Positions 25,502 to 36,434 of a DNA stretch of 64,000 nucleotides are shown here, in pieces (within the stretch, counting starts at the first letter, position 1; each line of letters starts with the position of its first letter). This DNA comes from Mangrovibacter plantisponsor (GTDB lineage: Bacteria > Pseudomonadota > Gammaproteobacteria > Enterobacterales > Enterobacteriaceae). The notes beneath the pieces are model-generated. The model was not told the origin of the DNA. It searched no databases and saw only the letters and a program-made list of their open reading frames with translations. The stretch lies in NCBI RefSeq assembly GCF_003182475.1, contig NZ_QGTS01000008.1, positions 186,001 through 250,000 on the forward strand, written 5' to 3'. The position numbers and the translations under genes are program-made.

Positions 25502-27211
25502 ATGAATGCCACAACCTCCACTCAATCGCCGCAAGCCAAACCTCTGGAATGGCTTAACCGCCTGCGTGCCAATCCAAGGATCCCCTTGATTGTTGCGGCG
25601 AGTACCGCTATCGCGATTGTTGTTGCCCTGGTCTTATGGGCTAAAACCCCGAACTACAGCGTCTTGTTCAGCAACGTCTCCAGTCAGGACGGCGGTGCCA
25701 TCGTTACCCAGTTAACCCAGATGAACGTCCCATACCGTTTCGCAGATAACGGTAGCGCAATTCTGGTACCAGACGACAAAGTCTACGACTTGCGGTTACG
25801 TCTGGCTCAACAAGGCTTACCCAAAGGCGGTGCCGTCGGGTTTGAATTGCTGGACAACGAAAAATTCGGCATCAGCCAGTTCAGCGAACAAATTAACTAC
25901 CAACGCGCTCTGGAAGGCGAACTGGCGCGTACTATCGAAACACTTGGCCCGGTGAAAAGCGCGCGTATCCACCTTGCCATGCCAAAACCTTCTTTATTTG
26001 TTCGCGAACAAAAATCCCCTTCTGCATCTGTCACATTAAACCTCGAACCCGGCCGTGCGCTGGATGATGGTCAAATTGACGCCATCGTCCATATGGTTTC
26101 CAGCGCCGTTGCGGGGATGCCACCGGGTAATGTCACCATCGTTGACCAGGCCGGGCACTTGTTGACCCGTTCAGATACCTCTGGCCGTGGTTTGAATGAT
26201 GCCCAGTTGAAATATGCCAGCGAAGTTGAAAGCCGTATCCAACAACGTATTGAAGCAATACTTGGCCCCATTGTTGGTACGGGTAATGTGCATGCTCAGG
26301 TTTCTGCGCAAATCGATTTCAATGCCAAAGAGCAAACGCAGGAACAATATGGCCCGAACACAGATCCGGCACAGCAGGCCATTCGTTCTCGCCAGTTGAA
26401 TAACAGTGAACAGTTGGGCGGTTCTTCTGTTGGCGGTGTACCAGGAGCATTGTCTAACCAACCGGCTCCGGCCAACAGTGCGCCGATAACAACCCAAAAC
26501 AACGCGCAAAATACTCAGCAAAACGCGCAGCAGAATGGCCAGCAAGGGGCTAATCAGCAAAATGGCCAGACGGCATCAACCAATAAGGTAGTGCCAAGTA
26601 ATACTACTCATGATGAAACCACTAACTACGAAGTGGATCGCACCATTCTGCACACCAAAATGAATATTGGTGATATTGAACGGTTATCTGTCGCTGTTGT
26701 GGTGAATTATAAAACGGCTGCTGATGGCAAAACACTGCCACTCACTGCCGAGCAACTGAAGCAAATTGAAGACCTGACCCGCGAAGCAATGGGCTTCTCC
26801 GACAAACGCGGCGATACCGTTAACGTCGTGAACTCGCCATTTACCGCACCAGACAACAGTGCGGACAACATTCCGTTCTGGAAAACACCGGCATTTATCA
26901 ACCAATGCCTGGAAGCTGGTCGTTGGCTGCTGATTGCGCTGGTTGCATGGATTCTGTGGCGCAAAATGGTGCGCCCACATCTCGTGCGTCGCCAGGAAGC
27001 AGTTAAAGCGGCAGAAGAGCGCGCCCGTCAGTTGCAAGAAGAGGATAAAGCCGTTGAGGTTACCCTCAGTAAAGATGAGCAACAATCGCAACGTCGCAAT
27101 AACCAGCGCCTGAGTGCGGAAGTAATGAGTCAACGTATTCGTGAAATGTCCGATAACGATCCACGTGTAGTGGCCCTGGTTATCCGTCAGTGGATGGGGA
27201 ATGAACTATGA
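25502..27211 (+). CDS. fliF: Flagellar MS-ring protein FliF
   Basis: A 569-residue MS-ring subunit. TM1 is near 30-48 ([20 protein letters not shown]). The ring-building domains include [22 protein letters not shown] and [27 protein letters not shown]2 is near 465-485, and the C-terminal cytoplasmic tail binds FliG. The periplasmic linker (about 330-360) is expanded with Gln/Asn-rich sequence ([19 protein letters not shown]), making the protein about 17 residues longer than E. coli FliF. It overlaps fliG by 4 bases and heads the fliFGHIJK unit. Confidence 0.97.
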   Translation: MNATTSTQSPQAKPLEWLNRLRANPRIPLIVAASTAIAIVVALVLWAKTPNYSVLFSNVSSQDGGAIVTQLTQMNVPYRFADNGSAILVPDDKVYDLRLRLAQQGLPKGGAVGFELLDNEKFGISQFSEQINYQRALEGELARTIETLGPVKSARIHLAMPKPSLFVREQKSPSASVTLNLEPGRALDDGQIDAIVHMVSSAVAGMPPGNVTIVDQAGHLLTRSDTSGRGLNDAQLKYASEVESRIQQRIEAILGPIVGTGNVHAQVSAQIDFNAKEQTQEQYGPNTDPAQQAIRSRQLNNSEQLGGSSVGGVPGALSNQPAPANSAPITTQNNAQNTQQNAQQNGQQGANQQNGQTASTNKVVPSNTTHDETTNYEVDRTILHTKMNIGDIERLSVAVVVNYKTAADGKTLPLTAEQLKQIEDLTREAMGFSDKRGDTVNVVNSPFTAPDNSADNIPFWKTPAFINQCLEAGRWLLIALVAWILWRKMVRPHLVRRQEAVKAAEERARQLQEEDKAVEVTLSKDEQQSQRRNNQRLSAEVMSQRIREMSDNDPRVVALVIRQWMGNEL

Positions 27212-28203
27212 GTGATATGACCGGTACTGAAAAAAGCGCCATCCTGCTGATGACCATTGGTGAAGACCGTGCGGCTGAGGTGTTCAAACACCTCTCCGCG
27301 CGGGAGGTACAACACTTAAGTGCCGCGATGGCAAATATGCATCAGGTATCAAACTCACAGTTAACTGAAGTGTTAAAAGAGTTTGAAGCCAATGCCGAAC
27401 AATTCGCTGCATTGAGTATTAACACCAACGACTACCTGCGTTCAGTGCTGGTTAAAGCGCTGGGCGAAGAGCGGGCAAGCAGCCTGCTGGAAGATATTCT
27501 GGAAACCCGCGATACCGCATCTGGCATCGAAACGCTGAACTTTATGGAACCACAGAGTGCAGCCGACCTGATTCGCGACGAACATCCGCAGATTATCGCC
27601 ACCATCCTGGTACACCTCAAACGCGGCCAGGCAGCCGACATTCTTGCTCTGTTCGACGAGCGTATGCGCCACGATGTCATGTTGCGTATCGCCACCTTCG
27701 GTGGTGTACAGCCTGCCGCACTGGCAGAACTGACTGAAGTACTGAACAGCCTGCTCGATGGCCAGAACCTCAAACGCAGCAAAATGGGCGGCGTGAGAAC
27801 GGCGGCAGAAATTATCAACCTGATGAAAACCCAGCACGAAGAGGCGGTCATTGGGGCAGTTCGCGAATTCGATGGCGAACTGGCGCAGAAAATTATCGAC
27901 GAAATGTTCCTGTTCGAAAACCTGGTGGAAGTGGACGACCGCAGTATCCAACGTCTGCTGCAGGAAGTGGAATCCGAATCGCTGCTTATTGCACTGAAAG
28001 GCTCCGAGCAGCCACTGCGGGAAAAATTCCTGCGCAACATGTCGCAGCGTGCTGCCGACATCCTGCGCGACGACCTGGCAAACCGTGGCCCGGTGCGCCT
28101 TTCTCAGGTGGAAAACGAACAGAAAGCTATCCTGCTTATTGTTCGCCGCCTGGCCGAATCTGGCGAGATGGTAATAGGCAGCGGAGACGATGCCTATGTC
28201 TAA
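27208..28203 (+). CDS. fliG: Flagellar motor switch protein FliG
   Basis: A 331-residue FliG, the same length as E. coli. The N-terminal domain (FliF binding) begins [29 protein letters not shown]. The middle EHPQ motif is [14 protein letters not shown]. The C-terminal torque helix contains the charged residues that interact with the stator ([20 protein letters not shown]). It forms the C-ring top that couples proton flow to rotation. It overlaps fliF by 4 bases and fliH by 8. Confidence 0.97.
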   Translation: MSDMTGTEKSAILLMTIGEDRAAEVFKHLSAREVQHLSAAMANMHQVSNSQLTEVLKEFEANAEQFAALSINTNDYLRSVLVKALGEERASSLLEDILETRDTASGIETLNFMEPQSAADLIRDEHPQIIATILVHLKRGQAADILALFDERMRHDVMLRIATFGGVQPAALAELTEVLNSLLDGQNLKRSKMGGVRTAAEIINLMKTQHEEAVIGAVREFDGELAQKIIDEMFLFENLVEVDDRSIQRLLQEVESESLLIALKGSEQPLREKFLRNMSQRAADILRDDLANRGPVRLSQVENEQKAILLIVRRLAESGEMVIGSGDDAYV

Positions 28204-28924
28204 GCCGCAACCGAGTTGGCAATTATGGATGCCGGATGACCTGAACCCTCCGGCTGCCGTATTTGAAAGCCTGCTGGCGGAAAAGAAACGCAAGCCGAAG
28301 CAGGTTGCTGAAACTGAGCCTGTAAGCGAGCCTGTTCAACCTCAGGAGCCCACTCCTGAAGAGATAATGGCAATGATGCGCGATGCTGCGCGCGAGCAGG
28401 GTTTCAATGCCGGTTATGCTGAAGGCAAGCAACAGGGTTTTGAGCAAGGTCGCCAGGAAGGGCTTGTCCAGGGGCAACAAGCAGGCCTGGCGCAGGCACA
28501 GCAACAACAGGCACCGATCCATGCTCAAATGCAGCAACTGGTCAGTGAATTTCAAAACACGCTGGATGCGCTCGACAGCGTCATTCCATCCCGGCTGATG
28601 CAACTGGCGCTGGAAGCGGCACGCCAGGTTATCGGGCAAATGCCGGTGGTGGATAACAGCGCGCTGATTAAGCAAATCCAGGCCTTGTTGCAGCAAGAAC
28701 CCATGTTCAGTGGCAAACCCATTTTGCGGGTGCACCCGGACGACCTGCAACGTATTGAAGAGATGGCAGGTGCTACACTTAATCTGCATGGCTGGCGTTT
28801 ACGCGCTGACCCAAGTCTTCACCCGGGTGGCTGTAAAGTCTCTGCGGACGAAGGCGATTTAGATGCCAGCGTCGCGACTCGCTGGCAAGAATTGTGCCGC
28901 CTTGCGGCACCCGGAGTATTGTAA
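28196..28924 (+). CDS. fliH: Flagellar export ATPase regulator FliH
   Basis: A 242-residue FliH starting at ATG 28196 ([16 protein letters not shown]), inside the end of fliG; an ATG two codons upstream is possible. It shows the N-terminal tryptophan motif that contacts FliN/FlhA, the glycine-spaced helix repeat [20 protein letters not shown] and the conserved C-terminus [19 protein letters not shown]. It forms a dimer that restrains FliI and brings it to the export gate. The stop overlaps fliI (TAATG). Confidence 0.96.
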   Translation: MSKPQPSWQLWMPDDLNPPAAVFESLLAEKKRKPKQVAETEPVSEPVQPQEPTPEEIMAMMRDAAREQGFNAGYAEGKQQGFEQGRQEGLVQGQQAGLAQAQQQQAPIHAQMQQLVSEFQNTLDALDSVIPSRLMQLALEAARQVIGQMPVVDNSALIKQIQALLQQEPMFSGKPILRVHPDDLQRIEEMAGATLNLHGWRLRADPSLHPGGCKVSADEGDLDASVATRWQELCRLAAPGVL

Positions 28925-30294
28925 TGACGGCCCGACTGACACGCTGGCTTAACACCCTGGATAACGTGGAAGCACGGATTGCGCAATTACCCAAAGTACG
29001 CCGCTACGGCAGGCTAACCCGTGCGACGGGGCTGGTGCTGGAAGCAACCGGGCTGCAACTCCCGCTGGGGGCCACGTGTATCATTGAGCGTCAGGATAAC
29101 CTGGGCACCACCGAAGTAGAGAGCGAGGTCGTCGGTTTTAACGGCCACAAGCTATTTTTAATGCCACTTGAAGAAGTGGAAGGTATTTTGCCTGGCGCAC
29201 GCGTCTATGCCCGCACACTGACAGGTGACGGATTACACAGCGGTAAACAACTCCCCCTTGGCCCTGCCCTGCTTGGCCGTGTGCTGGATGGCAGTGGGCG
29301 GCCACTTGATGGCCTGCCCTCGCCGGAAACCGGTTTTACCGGCGCACTGATAACCCAACCGTTTAACCCACTACAACGTACTGCTATCGACCATGTGCTC
29401 GATGTTGGCGTTCGGGCAATCAATGCATTACTGACTGTAGGCCGTGGGCAGCGCATGGGCTTATTTGCCGGTTCCGGGGTGGGGAAAAGCGTTCTGCTCG
29501 GTATGATGGCGCGTTACACCCAGGCCGATGTCATTGTGGTAGGGCTGATTGGCGAACGTGGCCGCGAAGTTAAAGACTTTATTGAAAACATTCTTGGAGC
29601 CGAAGGCCGGGCCAGATCCGTGGTCATTGCCGCCCCCGCAGATGTTTCCCCGTTGTTGCGTATGCAGGGTGCTGCCTATGCCACTCGTATTGCAGAAGAT
29701 TTTCGTGACCGTGGTCAGCATGTATTGCTCATCATGGACTCACTGACCCGTTATGCCATGGCGCAGCGTGAAATTGCCCTCGCCATTGGTGAACCTCCGG
29801 CAACCAAGGGTTACCCGCCCTCTGTGTTCGCCAAATTACCGGCGCTGGTTGAACGCGCGGGCAACGGTATTGATGGCGGGGGATCTATTACCGCTTTCTA
29901 TACTGTACTGACTGAAGGCGATGACCAGCAGGACCCAATTGCGGACTCAGCCCGCGCCATTCTTGACGGGCATATTGTGTTATCCCGCAGGCTGGCTGAA
30001 TCAGGGCACTATCCGGCGATTGATATTGAAGCCTCAATCAGCCGTGCCATGACCTCACTGATTTCTGAGACGCACTACGCGCAAGTGCGCCATTTCAAGC
30101 AATTGCTTTCCAGCTTCCAGCGTAACCGTGATCTGGTGAGCGTTGGGGCGTATGCAAAAGGCAGTGACCCGTTGCTGGATAAAGCAATAACCCTCTGGCC
30201 ACATCTGGAGGCGTTTTTACAGCAAGGTATTTACGAACGCGCAGGGTGGGAAGAGTCATGTCAGTCTCTTGACCTGATTTTCCCGACAGTTTGA
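28924..30294 (+). CDS. fliI: Flagellar export ATPase FliI
   Basis: A 456-residue F1-beta-like ATPase with Walker [16 protein letters not shown] near 180, Walker [14 protein letters not shown] near 268 and the family motif [16 protein letters not shown]. It powers type III export by unfolding substrates and releasing chaperones. ATG 28924 is chosen because it gives the E. coli N-terminus (MTxRLTRWL) and overlaps the fliH stop by one base. Confidence 0.97.
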   Translation: MTARLTRWLNTLDNVEARIAQLPKVRRYGRLTRATGLVLEATGLQLPLGATCIIERQDNLGTTEVESEVVGFNGHKLFLMPLEEVEGILPGARVYARTLTGDGLHSGKQLPLGPALLGRVLDGSGRPLDGLPSPETGFTGALITQPFNPLQRTAIDHVLDVGVRAINALLTVGRGQRMGLFAGSGVGKSVLLGMMARYTQADVIVVGLIGERGREVKDFIENILGAEGRARSVVIAAPADVSPLLRMQGAAYATRIAEDFRDRGQHVLLIMDSLTRYAMAQREIALAIGEPPATKGYPPSVFAKLPALVERAGNGIDGGGSITAFYTVLTEGDDQQDPIADSARAILDGHIVLSRRLAESGHYPAIDIEASISRAMTSLISETHYAQVRHFKQLLSSFQRNRDLVSVGAYAKGSDPLLDKAITLWPHLEAFLQQGIYERAGWEESCQSLDLIFPTV

Positions 30295-30314
30295 GTGAAT
30301 AAGGGGGAGTGAAA

Positions 30315-30758
30315 ATGAGTCAACACAGTGCGTTAGACACATTACACGACCTGGCTGCAAAAGAGGTTGACGACGCCGCCATCCGCCTTGGTGATATGCG
30401 CCGTGGCTGTCAACAGGCCAAAGAACAGCTAGAAATGCTGCTTAATTACCAGAATGAATATCGCAATAATCTGAATAATGATATGTGCCAGGGAATCGCA
30501 AGCGAGCGCTGGCGTAATTACCAGCAATTTATTGCCACACTGGAAATTGCCATAGAACAGCACCGCAAGCAGTTGGAGCAGTGGAACCACAAGGTGGATC
30601 AGGCTCTGAACTTCTGGAAAGAAAAGAAACAGCGGCTCCAGGCCTGGGAGACCCTGCAGGAACGTAAAGCGACTGCAGCCCTGCAAGCAGAAAACCGCCA
30701 GGATCAGAAAAAAATGGATGAGTTTGCCCAACGGGCCTCACTGAGGAAAAGCGAATGA
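30315..30758 (+). CDS. fliJ: Flagellar export protein FliJ
   Basis: A 147-residue, highly charged coiled-coil protein ([14 protein letters not shown]-type pattern: [21 protein letters not shown]), the same length as E. coli FliJ. It forms the stalk-like component in the FliI hexamer and handles empty chaperones. ATG 30315 is preferred over an in-frame GTG six bases upstream, because GGGGGAG lies at suitable distance. It overlaps fliK by 4 bases. Confidence 0.95.
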   Translation: MSQHSALDTLHDLAAKEVDDAAIRLGDMRRGCQQAKEQLEMLLNYQNEYRNNLNNDMCQGIASERWRNYQQFIATLEIAIEQHRKQLEQWNHKVDQALNFWKEKKQRLQAWETLQERKATAALQAENRQDQKKMDEFAQRASLRKSE

Positions 30759-32032
30759 TGACGTTACCCAAAATTGCCGTTACAGCAACCACAGATTCCG
30801 GCCAGGCGACCTCGGCTTTCAGCAAGGGCAAAGGTCTCAGCACGGATTTTCTCGCCTTGCTGGGTGAAACTCTGGGCCAACAACTCACGCTTGCCAATGG
30901 CAAAACTGTCTCTCTGGCACAACTGACGCAAAATGCTGCGGGTAAAAATACCGGAACCAGTGATGCAGACACGCCGACTTCACTTGGCGCGTTGCTGGAA
31001 CAGCTGGATAACGCAACAGACGGCGATGCACAGAGTTTGCTGGCATTATTGGGCGCGAAAACCGCGACATTAACCACTCGTGAAGGTGTAACAACTACTG
31101 ATACCACGGCGACTACAGCCGAAGACGGCACTGCACTTTCTGACCAGCAGGTTTCTGCGCTGAGTGCATTGTTTGCAATGCTGCCCCAGCAAACGCCGGC
31201 AACAGCTCTGCAGGCAAAAACCACCGACGATGTGGCAACAGATAAAACCGCGGGTGAAGGAAAACTCTCCACATCTTTAGCCAGTATTCTGACCACAGGC
31301 CAGAACACGGCAACCAAAGCGCACACCACCGCTGGCAGCGCGGACAAGCACGTAACAGATACCACAGCTGCGGCCAGTGCTCAGCAAAACGCGTTTAACC
31401 CAATGGCTGCACAGACCGATGTAAACACATCCGCACAGGCCGCTCTGGATAACGCGGATAGTAAAACCGATAAACTGGCTTCTGCAATAAGCCAGGCCAC
31501 CAGCCAGCATTCTGCCACCGCGTCTGTATTCAGCAGCACCAATGTCCTTCAGCCGCAATCTACCGCTCAGATAGTGGCTCCGGCGACAGCGCAAATCAAT
31601 GCGCAGTTAGGCACGTCTGAATGGCAACAAAATATTGGTCAGCAAATAACGCTGTTCACCCGTAACGGCCAACAAAACGCAGAATTACGCCTGCACCCTG
31701 AAGAACTGGGTGCCGTACAAATCAGCCTGAAGCTGGAAGATAACCAGGCTCAGGTACACATGGTCGCAGCCCACAGCCATGTGCGTGCCGCACTGGAAGC
31801 CGCATTGCCAACCCTGCGTACACAACTGGCAGAAAGTGGCATCCAACTGGGCCAGAGCAGTATTAGCAGCGATAACTTTGCCGGGCAGCAACAGTTCAGT
31901 CAACAAAATAGCGGTGGCAACAGTAATCAAACTGGGTTTATGGCCGATAACAGTGACGACCAGGCAATTATCGCCCCGGCCACTCTCACGGCAACAGGCT
32001 CTGGCAACAATGCCATTGATATCTTTGCTTAA
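30755..32032 (+). CDS. fliK: Flagellar hook-length control protein FliK
   Basis: A 425-residue FliK. The N-terminal two-thirds is a low-complexity Ala/Thr/Gln/Asp-rich ruler. The C-terminal substrate-switch domain is conserved ([42 protein letters not shown]), followed by a Gln/Asn-rich tail. FliK measures hook length and switches FlhB specificity to filament substrates. The start overlaps the fliJ stop (ATGA). Confidence 0.94.
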   Translation: MMTLPKIAVTATTDSGQATSAFSKGKGLSTDFLALLGETLGQQLTLANGKTVSLAQLTQNAAGKNTGTSDADTPTSLGALLEQLDNATDGDAQSLLALLGAKTATLTTREGVTTTDTTATTAEDGTALSDQQVSALSALFAMLPQQTPATALQAKTTDDVATDKTAGEGKLSTSLASILTTGQNTATKAHTTAGSADKHVTDTTAAASAQQNAFNPMAAQTDVNTSAQAALDNADSKTDKLASAISQATSQHSATASVFSSTNVLQPQSTAQIVAPATAQINAQLGTSEWQQNIGQQITLFTRNGQQNAELRLHPEELGAVQISLKLEDNQAQVHMVAAHSHVRAALEAALPTLRTQLAESGIQLGQSSISSDNFAGQQQFSQQNSGGNSNQTGFMADNSDDQAIIAPATLTATGSGNNAIDIFA

Positions 32033-32052
32033 ACGTTAAAGTAGCGCGAATA

Positions 32053-32094
32053 ATCGCGTCTTTTCCCGCTATTGTTCCCCGGTGAAGACGCGAT
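32053..32094 (+). other. Long hairpin in the fliK-fliL gap
   Basis: A perfect 10-bp inverted repeat ATCGCGTCTT/AAGACGCGAT with a 22-base loop lies in the 102-base gap between fliK and fliL. No T-run follows, so complete termination is unlikely. It may mark an mRNA processing point or partial attenuation between the fliFGHIJK and fliLMNOPQR halves. Confidence 0.5.
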
Positions 32095-32134
32095 AATAAA
32101 ATGACGCAGTACTGACACAGGAATAATTCGCCAA

Positions 32135-32614
32135 ATGACTGATACAGTTACTAAAGGTAAAGGAAGCAAACGTAAAATCTGGATACCTTTACTGGTCCTG
32201 ATTACTCTGGCTGCCTGCGCCGTAGCCGGTTACAGCTACTGGCGTATGCAACAGGCACCCGCGGCAGGTGAAACTGCTCATGCAGAACCACCACCACCGC
32301 CTCCTGCACCTGTTTTTTTTCCATTGGATACATTTACAGTTAATCTGGGTGATGCGGATCGTGTGCTGTATATCGGCATTACACTGCGCCTCAAAGATGA
32401 AGAAACGCGCCAGCGTATTAACGATTATCTGCCGGAAGTACGCAGCCGTTTGTTGCTGCTGCTTTCACGCCAGGATGCAACTGTGCTCGCAACCGATGAA
32501 GGCAAGCAAAAATTGATGGAAGCTATCAAACAAACGCTTGCTCCTCCTCTGGTGCCGGGGCAACCCCAACAGGTTGTCACTGACGTGTTGTACACTGCCT
32601 TTATTTTGCGGTGA
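32135..32614 (+). CDS. fliL: Flagellar basal-body-associated protein FliL
   Basis: A 159-residue protein with a single N-terminal transmembrane helix (about 14-34, [22 protein letters not shown]), a Pro-rich linker ([21 protein letters not shown]) and a periplasmic stomatin-like domain. FliL forms a ring around stator units and supports motor torque. Length is near E. coli FliL (154). It ends four bases before fliM. Confidence 0.96.
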   Translation: MTDTVTKGKGSKRKIWIPLLVLITLAACAVAGYSYWRMQQAPAAGETAHAEPPPPPPAPVFFPLDTFTVNLGDADRVLYIGITLRLKDEETRQRINDYLPEVRSRLLLLLSRQDATVLATDEGKQKLMEAIKQTLAPPLVPGQPQQVVTDVLYTAFILR

Positions 32615-32618
32615 TGTG

Positions 32619-33620
32619 ATGGGTGACAGTATTCTTTCTCAGGCGGAAATCGATGCATTGCTCAATGGTGGCAATGACAGTAGCGATGAGCCAAAAACAT
32701 CCGGGGCAGAGGGCGATGTTCGCCCCTATGACCCCAATACACAGCGCAGAATGGTGCGTGAACGTCTCCAGGCACTGGAGATAATCAACGAACGTTTTGC
32801 GCGCCAGTTCCGTATGGGGTTATTTAACCTGCTGCGTCGCAGCCCGGACATTACGGTGGGTGGTATTCGCATCCAGCCATATCTGGAATTTGCACGTAAC
32901 TTACCGGTTCCGACTAACCTCAACCTGATTCATTTAAAGCCGTTACGCGGCACCGGGTTGTTTGTGTTTTCACCAAGCCTGGTGTTTATTGCGGTGGACA
33001 ACCTGTTTGGTGGCGATGGCCGTTTTCCTACTAAAGTAGAAGGCCGTGAGTTTACCCATACCGAGCAGCGCGTTATAAACCGTATGCTTAAACTGGCACT
33101 GGAAGCCTACAGTGACGCCTGGAAAGCGATTTATCCATTAGATATCGAATATGTTCGTTCGGAGATGCAGGTGAAATTCACCAACATCACCACTTCGCCG
33201 AACGATATCGTGGTTAACACGCCCTTCCATGTGGAAATTGGTACGCTGACCGGGGAGTTCAATATTTGCCTGCCCTTCAGCATGATTGAGCCGTTACGTG
33301 AAACACTGGTTAACCCGCCACTGGAAAACTCCCGTCAGGAAGACCAGTCGTGGCGCGAAACTCTGGTTCGCCAGGTTCAGCATTCAGAGCTGGAACTGAC
33401 AGCCAACTTCGCCGATGTTTCGCTACGCTTATCAGAAGTACTGAAATTAAAGCCTGGCGATGTGCTGCCAATTGATAAACCGGATCGCATTATCGCTCAT
33501 GTGGATGGTGTACCGGTACTGACCAGCCAGTACGGCACCCTCAATGGCCAGTACGCGCTGCGCGTTGAACATTTGATTAACCCGATTTTGAATTCGATGA
33601 ATGAGGAACAGCCCAAATGA
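32619..33620 (+). CDS. fliM: Flagellar motor switch protein FliM
   Basis: A 333-residue FliM starting at ATG 32619. The N-terminal CheY-P-binding segment ILSQAEIDALLNGG is intact, followed by the middle domain (MGLFNLLRRSPDITVGG) and the C-terminal SpoA-like domain that binds FliN. It forms the C-ring wall and reads phospho-CheY to change rotation. Length is one residue less than E. coli. It overlaps fliN by 4 bases. Confidence 0.97.
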   Translation: MGDSILSQAEIDALLNGGNDSSDEPKTSGAEGDVRPYDPNTQRRMVRERLQALEIINERFARQFRMGLFNLLRRSPDITVGGIRIQPYLEFARNLPVPTNLNLIHLKPLRGTGLFVFSPSLVFIAVDNLFGGDGRFPTKVEGREFTHTEQRVINRMLKLALEAYSDAWKAIYPLDIEYVRSEMQVKFTNITTSPNDIVVNTPFHVEIGTLTGEFNICLPFSMIEPLRETLVNPPLENSRQEDQSWRETLVRQVQHSELELTANFADVSLRLSEVLKLKPGDVLPIDKPDRIIAHVDGVPVLTSQYGTLNGQYALRVEHLINPILNSMNEEQPK

Positions 33621-34087
33621 GTGATACCAACCAACCGTCCGATGGAAAAGAAGGCTCAGTGGACGATCTGTGGGCTGACGCGCTGAACGAACAAAAAAGT
33701 ACAGAATCGGCCGATGATCCCTGGGCAGAAGCACTGAACGAACAAAAAGAAGCGGAAAGTAAGCCTGCTGCCAGTAGCGACGGTATTTTCCGTTCTCTTG
33801 AAGATAAAGACGTGACGGGTTCTTTACAGGATATCGATTTAATTATGGATATCCCGGTCAAGCTGACCGTTGAACTGGGCCGTACCCGCATGACAATCAA
33901 AGAGCTGTTAAAACTGACACAAGGCTCTATTGTGTCGCTGGAAGGTCTGGCCGGGGAACCGCTGGATATTCTGATAAACGGCTACCTGATTGCCCAGGGT
34001 GAAGTAGTGGTAGTGGCAGATAAATATGGGGTACGTATTACCGATATTATCACGCCTTCTGAACGTATGCGTCGCCTGAGCCGCTGA
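33617..34087 (+). CDS. fliN: Flagellar motor switch protein FliN with duplicated N-terminal motif
   Basis: A 156-residue FliN, 19 longer than E. coli (137). The C-terminal SpoA domain (LMDIPVKLTVELGRTRMTIKELL to ITPSERMRRLSR) is nearly identical to E. coli. The extra length is in the N-terminal tail, where a short acidic motif occurs twice: DLWADALNEQKSTESA then DPWAEALNEQKEAES. FliN forms the base of the C ring and recruits the FliH-FliI export ATPase. The stop overlaps the fliO start (TGATGG). Confidence 0.96.
   Translation: MSDTNQPSDGKEGSVDDLWADALNEQKSTESADDPWAEALNEQKEAESKPAASSDGIFRSLEDKDVTGSLQDIDLIMDIPVKLTVELGRTRMTIKELLKLTQGSIVSLEGLAGEPLDILINGYLIAQGEVVVVADKYGVRITDIITPSERMRRLSR
33683..33748 (+). 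repeat. Direct repeat inside fliN
   Basis: The 15-base sequence CTGAACGAACAAAAA occurs at 33683-33697 and 33734-33748, a period of 51 bases (17 codons). It marks a tandem duplication of the WADALNEQK motif in the FliN tail. Confidence 0.85.
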
Positions 34088-34488
34088 TGGCAAACCAGAC
34101 CAGCGCGGTAGTCGCGCAGGATGTCAGTTCACCGGCCACGTCTCTTATTCAGGTGAGCGCCGCGTTATGCGTCATCATTATTCTGATTCTGGGCATTGCC
34201 TGGTTTGCTAAACGCTTTGGTTTTACCCCCAGGCATGGTAGTGCCCGGGGGCTGAAAGTCACTGCCAGTGTTACTGTTGGGCAACGTGAAAAAGTGGTTA
34301 TTGTTGATGTGGAAGATGCCCGGCTGGTTTTGGGCGTAACTGCCACACAAATAACCCATTTACACACCCTGCCCCCGGCAGTGCCAAATGAAGAAGAAAC
34401 GCCTGCGGATGGTGCATCAGCACCACGCCAGCCGCCGAGTTTCCAGGATGCACTAAAAACAATTCTTAAACGTCAGGGGAAGCAGTGA
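34087..34488 (+). CDS. fliO: Flagellar biosynthesis protein FliO
   Basis: A 133-residue protein with one transmembrane helix (about 20-40, [21 protein letters not shown]) and a cytoplasmic domain with [28 protein letters not shown], the FliO pattern. It is a scaffold for assembly of the FliP ring of the export gate. The start overlaps fliN and the stop overlaps fliP by one base. Confidence 0.95.
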   Translation: MANQTSAVVAQDVSSPATSLIQVSAALCVIIILILGIAWFAKRFGFTPRHGSARGLKVTASVTVGQREKVVIVDVEDARLVLGVTATQITHLHTLPPAVPNEEETPADGASAPRQPPSFQDALKTILKRQGKQ

Positions 34489-35225
34489 TGCGTCGTTTGC
34501 TGCCTTTCGCTTTAGCGGGTTTGTGGTTTGTCATGCCCGCCGCTTTTGCTCAGTTACCCGGTATTATCAGCCAGCCGCTGTCCGGCGGTGGGCAAAGCTG
34601 GTCACTACCCATTCAAACGCTGGTTTTCATCACCTCGCTGACCTTCCTGCCAGCTGTACTGCTGATGATGACCAGTTTTACCCGTATCATTATCGTGTTT
34701 GGCCTGTTGCGAAATGCTTTGGGTACCGCTTCATCACCACCAAACCAGGTGTTACTGGGTTTGGCGCTGTTTCTGACCTTTTTTATTATGGCTCCGGTGT
34801 TCGACAAAATTTATACCGATGCCTACCAGCCATTCAGCCAGAACCAGATCTCTATGGAGCAGGCAATTGAAAAAGGTGCGCAACCTTTGCGGCAGTTTAT
34901 GTTGCGCCAGACTCGTGAAGCAGACCTGGCACTGTTTGCCCGCCTGTCCAAATCGCCACCGATTGAAGGCCCGGAAGCCGTTCCCATGCGCATTCTGTTG
35001 CCTGCTTATGTCACCAGCGAGTTAAAGACGGCGTTTCAAATCGGCTTCACCATTTTTATCCCGTTCCTGATTATTGACCTGGTGGTTGCCAGTGTCTTGA
35101 TGGCGCTGGGTATGATGATGGTTCCACCGGCAACCATCTCACTGCCTTTTAAACTTATGCTGTTTGTTCTGGTGGATGGCTGGCAGTTGCTGGTCAGTTC
35201 GCTGGCGCAAAGTTTTTACAGTTAA
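34488..35225 (+). CDS. fliP: Flagellar export gate protein FliP
   Basis: A 245-residue FliP starting at ATG 34488 with a cleavable signal peptide ([21 protein letters not shown]). It then has four membrane segments and the family motifs [21 protein letters not shown] and [20 protein letters not shown]. FliP forms the core of the FliPQR gate. Length equals E. coli. The start overlaps the fliO stop (TGATG). Confidence 0.97.
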   Translation: MRRLLPFALAGLWFVMPAAFAQLPGIISQPLSGGGQSWSLPIQTLVFITSLTFLPAVLLMMTSFTRIIIVFGLLRNALGTASSPPNQVLLGLALFLTFFIMAPVFDKIYTDAYQPFSQNQISMEQAIEKGAQPLRQFMLRQTREADLALFARLSKSPPIEGPEAVPMRILLPAYVTSELKTAFQIGFTIFIPFLIIDLVVASVLMALGMMMVPPATISLPFKLMLFVLVDGWQLLVSSLAQSFYS

Positions 35226-35240
35226 CCTGGAGACCCTGCG

Positions 35241-35510
35241 ATGACACCAGAATCGGTCATGATGATGGGCACGGAAGCAATGCGTATCGCCATTATGCTG
35301 GCAGCCCCGCTGCTGTTAGTGGCACTGGTCAGTGGCTTATTGATCAGTATGCTCCAGGCAGCAACCCAGATAAACGAAATGACCCTGGCCTTTATACCCA
35401 AAATTCTGGCCGTATTCGTGACGATTATCCTCGCCGGGCCATGGATGCTGAACCTGCTGCTTGATTATATGCGCACACTGTTCACCAACTTACCTTATAT
35501 TATTGGTTAA
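35241..35510 (+). CDS. fliQ: Flagellar export gate protein FliQ
   Basis: An 89-residue protein with two transmembrane helices (LAAPLLLVALVSGLLISMLQAATQ and the LAVFVTIILAGPWMLNLLL region) and the conserved QINEMTL turn. Same length as E. coli FliQ. Four copies surround the FliP/FliR core. It lies 15 bases after fliP and 9 before fliR. Confidence 0.97.
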   Translation: MTPESVMMMGTEAMRIAIMLAAPLLLVALVSGLLISMLQAATQINEMTLAFIPKILAVFVTIILAGPWMLNLLLDYMRTLFTNLPYIIG

Positions 35511-35519
35511 GAATTATTT

Positions 35520-36317
35520 ATGGTTGAGGTTACCAGTTTACAGTGGGCCGAGTGGCTGAACCTCTATTTCTGGCCTTTGCTGCGCATCATGGCCCTGATT
35601 GCGACTGCTCCCATTTTGAGTGAACGGGCGATTCCCCGCCAGGTAAAACTGGGCCTGGGCCTGATTATTACTGCAGTAGTCGCCCCATTATTACCCCCTT
35701 TCCCGGTAATCCCCATTTTCTCGCCAGAAGGCATCTGGACTGCGCTTCAGCAAACCATGATTGGCATTGCCATGGGCTTTACCATGCAAATCGCGTTTGC
35801 TGCTATTCGTGCTGCCGGTGAAATTGTGGGCTTGCAGATGGGGTTGTCGTTCGCAACGTTTCTCGACCCGTCGAGCAACATGAGCATGCCGGTGCTGGCA
35901 CGGTTTATGGAGATGCTGGCACTGTTACTGTTTCTGACATGGAACGGGCATTTATGGATGATTTCCCTGCTGGTGGATTCTTTCCACACACTGCCCATTG
36001 GCCCGTCACTGATTAACCCGGATGTCTTTATGTCACTTGCCCGTGCAGGTGGCCTTATCTTTATCAATGGTATCATGCTGGCCTTACCATTGATTACGCT
36101 GTTGCTCACCGTTAACCTGGCATTAGGCCTGCTAAACCGCATGACGCCGCAATTATCTGTTTTTGTGATCGGTTTCCCAATTACGCTGACTACAGGCATG
36201 ATTATCATCGCGGTTCTGATGCCGCTTATCGCGCCCTTCGCTGAACGCCTGTTCGCGGATCTGTTTAATCTGCTTTCTGAAATCATTAGCAATATTGGAG
36301 TAACGACACCCTCCTGA
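35520..36317 (+). CDS. fliR: Flagellar export gate protein FliR
   Basis: A 265-residue hydrophobic protein with about six membrane segments and typical FliR features ([44 protein letters not shown]). One copy completes the FliPQR gate. It is the last gene of the plus-strand flagellar series; a possible weak terminator follows at 36375. Confidence 0.96.
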   Translation: MVEVTSLQWAEWLNLYFWPLLRIMALIATAPILSERAIPRQVKLGLGLIITAVVAPLLPPFPVIPIFSPEGIWTALQQTMIGIAMGFTMQIAFAAIRAAGEIVGLQMGLSFATFLDPSSNMSMPVLARFMEMLALLLFLTWNGHLWMISLLVDSFHTLPIGPSLINPDVFMSLARAGGLIFINGIMLALPLITLLLTVNLALGLLNRMTPQLSVFVIGFPITLTTGMIIIAVLMPLIAPFAERLFADLFNLLSEIISNIGVTTPS

Positions 36318-36374
36318 TACATTCACCACCTAAGGAAAATCTTAAAATCAAAACCACCAATCAGCCCTAAGCAT

Positions 36375-36390
36375 AAAGCAGGCCTGCTTT
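36375..36390 (+). terminator. Possible weak terminator after fliR
   Basis: The palindrome AAAGCAGGCCTGCTTT can fold as a 6-bp stem with a GGCC loop, followed by a poor T-tract (TTTAAAAGATTT). It lies 58 bases after fliR. Termination here is only a suggestion. Confidence 0.4.
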
Positions 36391-36434
36391 AAAAGATTTC
36401 CCCCCTTTCCCATAACAAAACATTCTCTTTACTT

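Noticed and set aside
28190-28195. Earlier ATG for fliH (MP before MSKPQ)
   Set aside because: Possible, but the second ATG gives the usual FliH N-terminus; the difference is only two residues.
30529-31365. A 278-codon open frame on the minus strand
   Set aside because: It is antisense to fliJ and fliK, Ser/Val/Ala-rich low complexity, with no recognisable domain.
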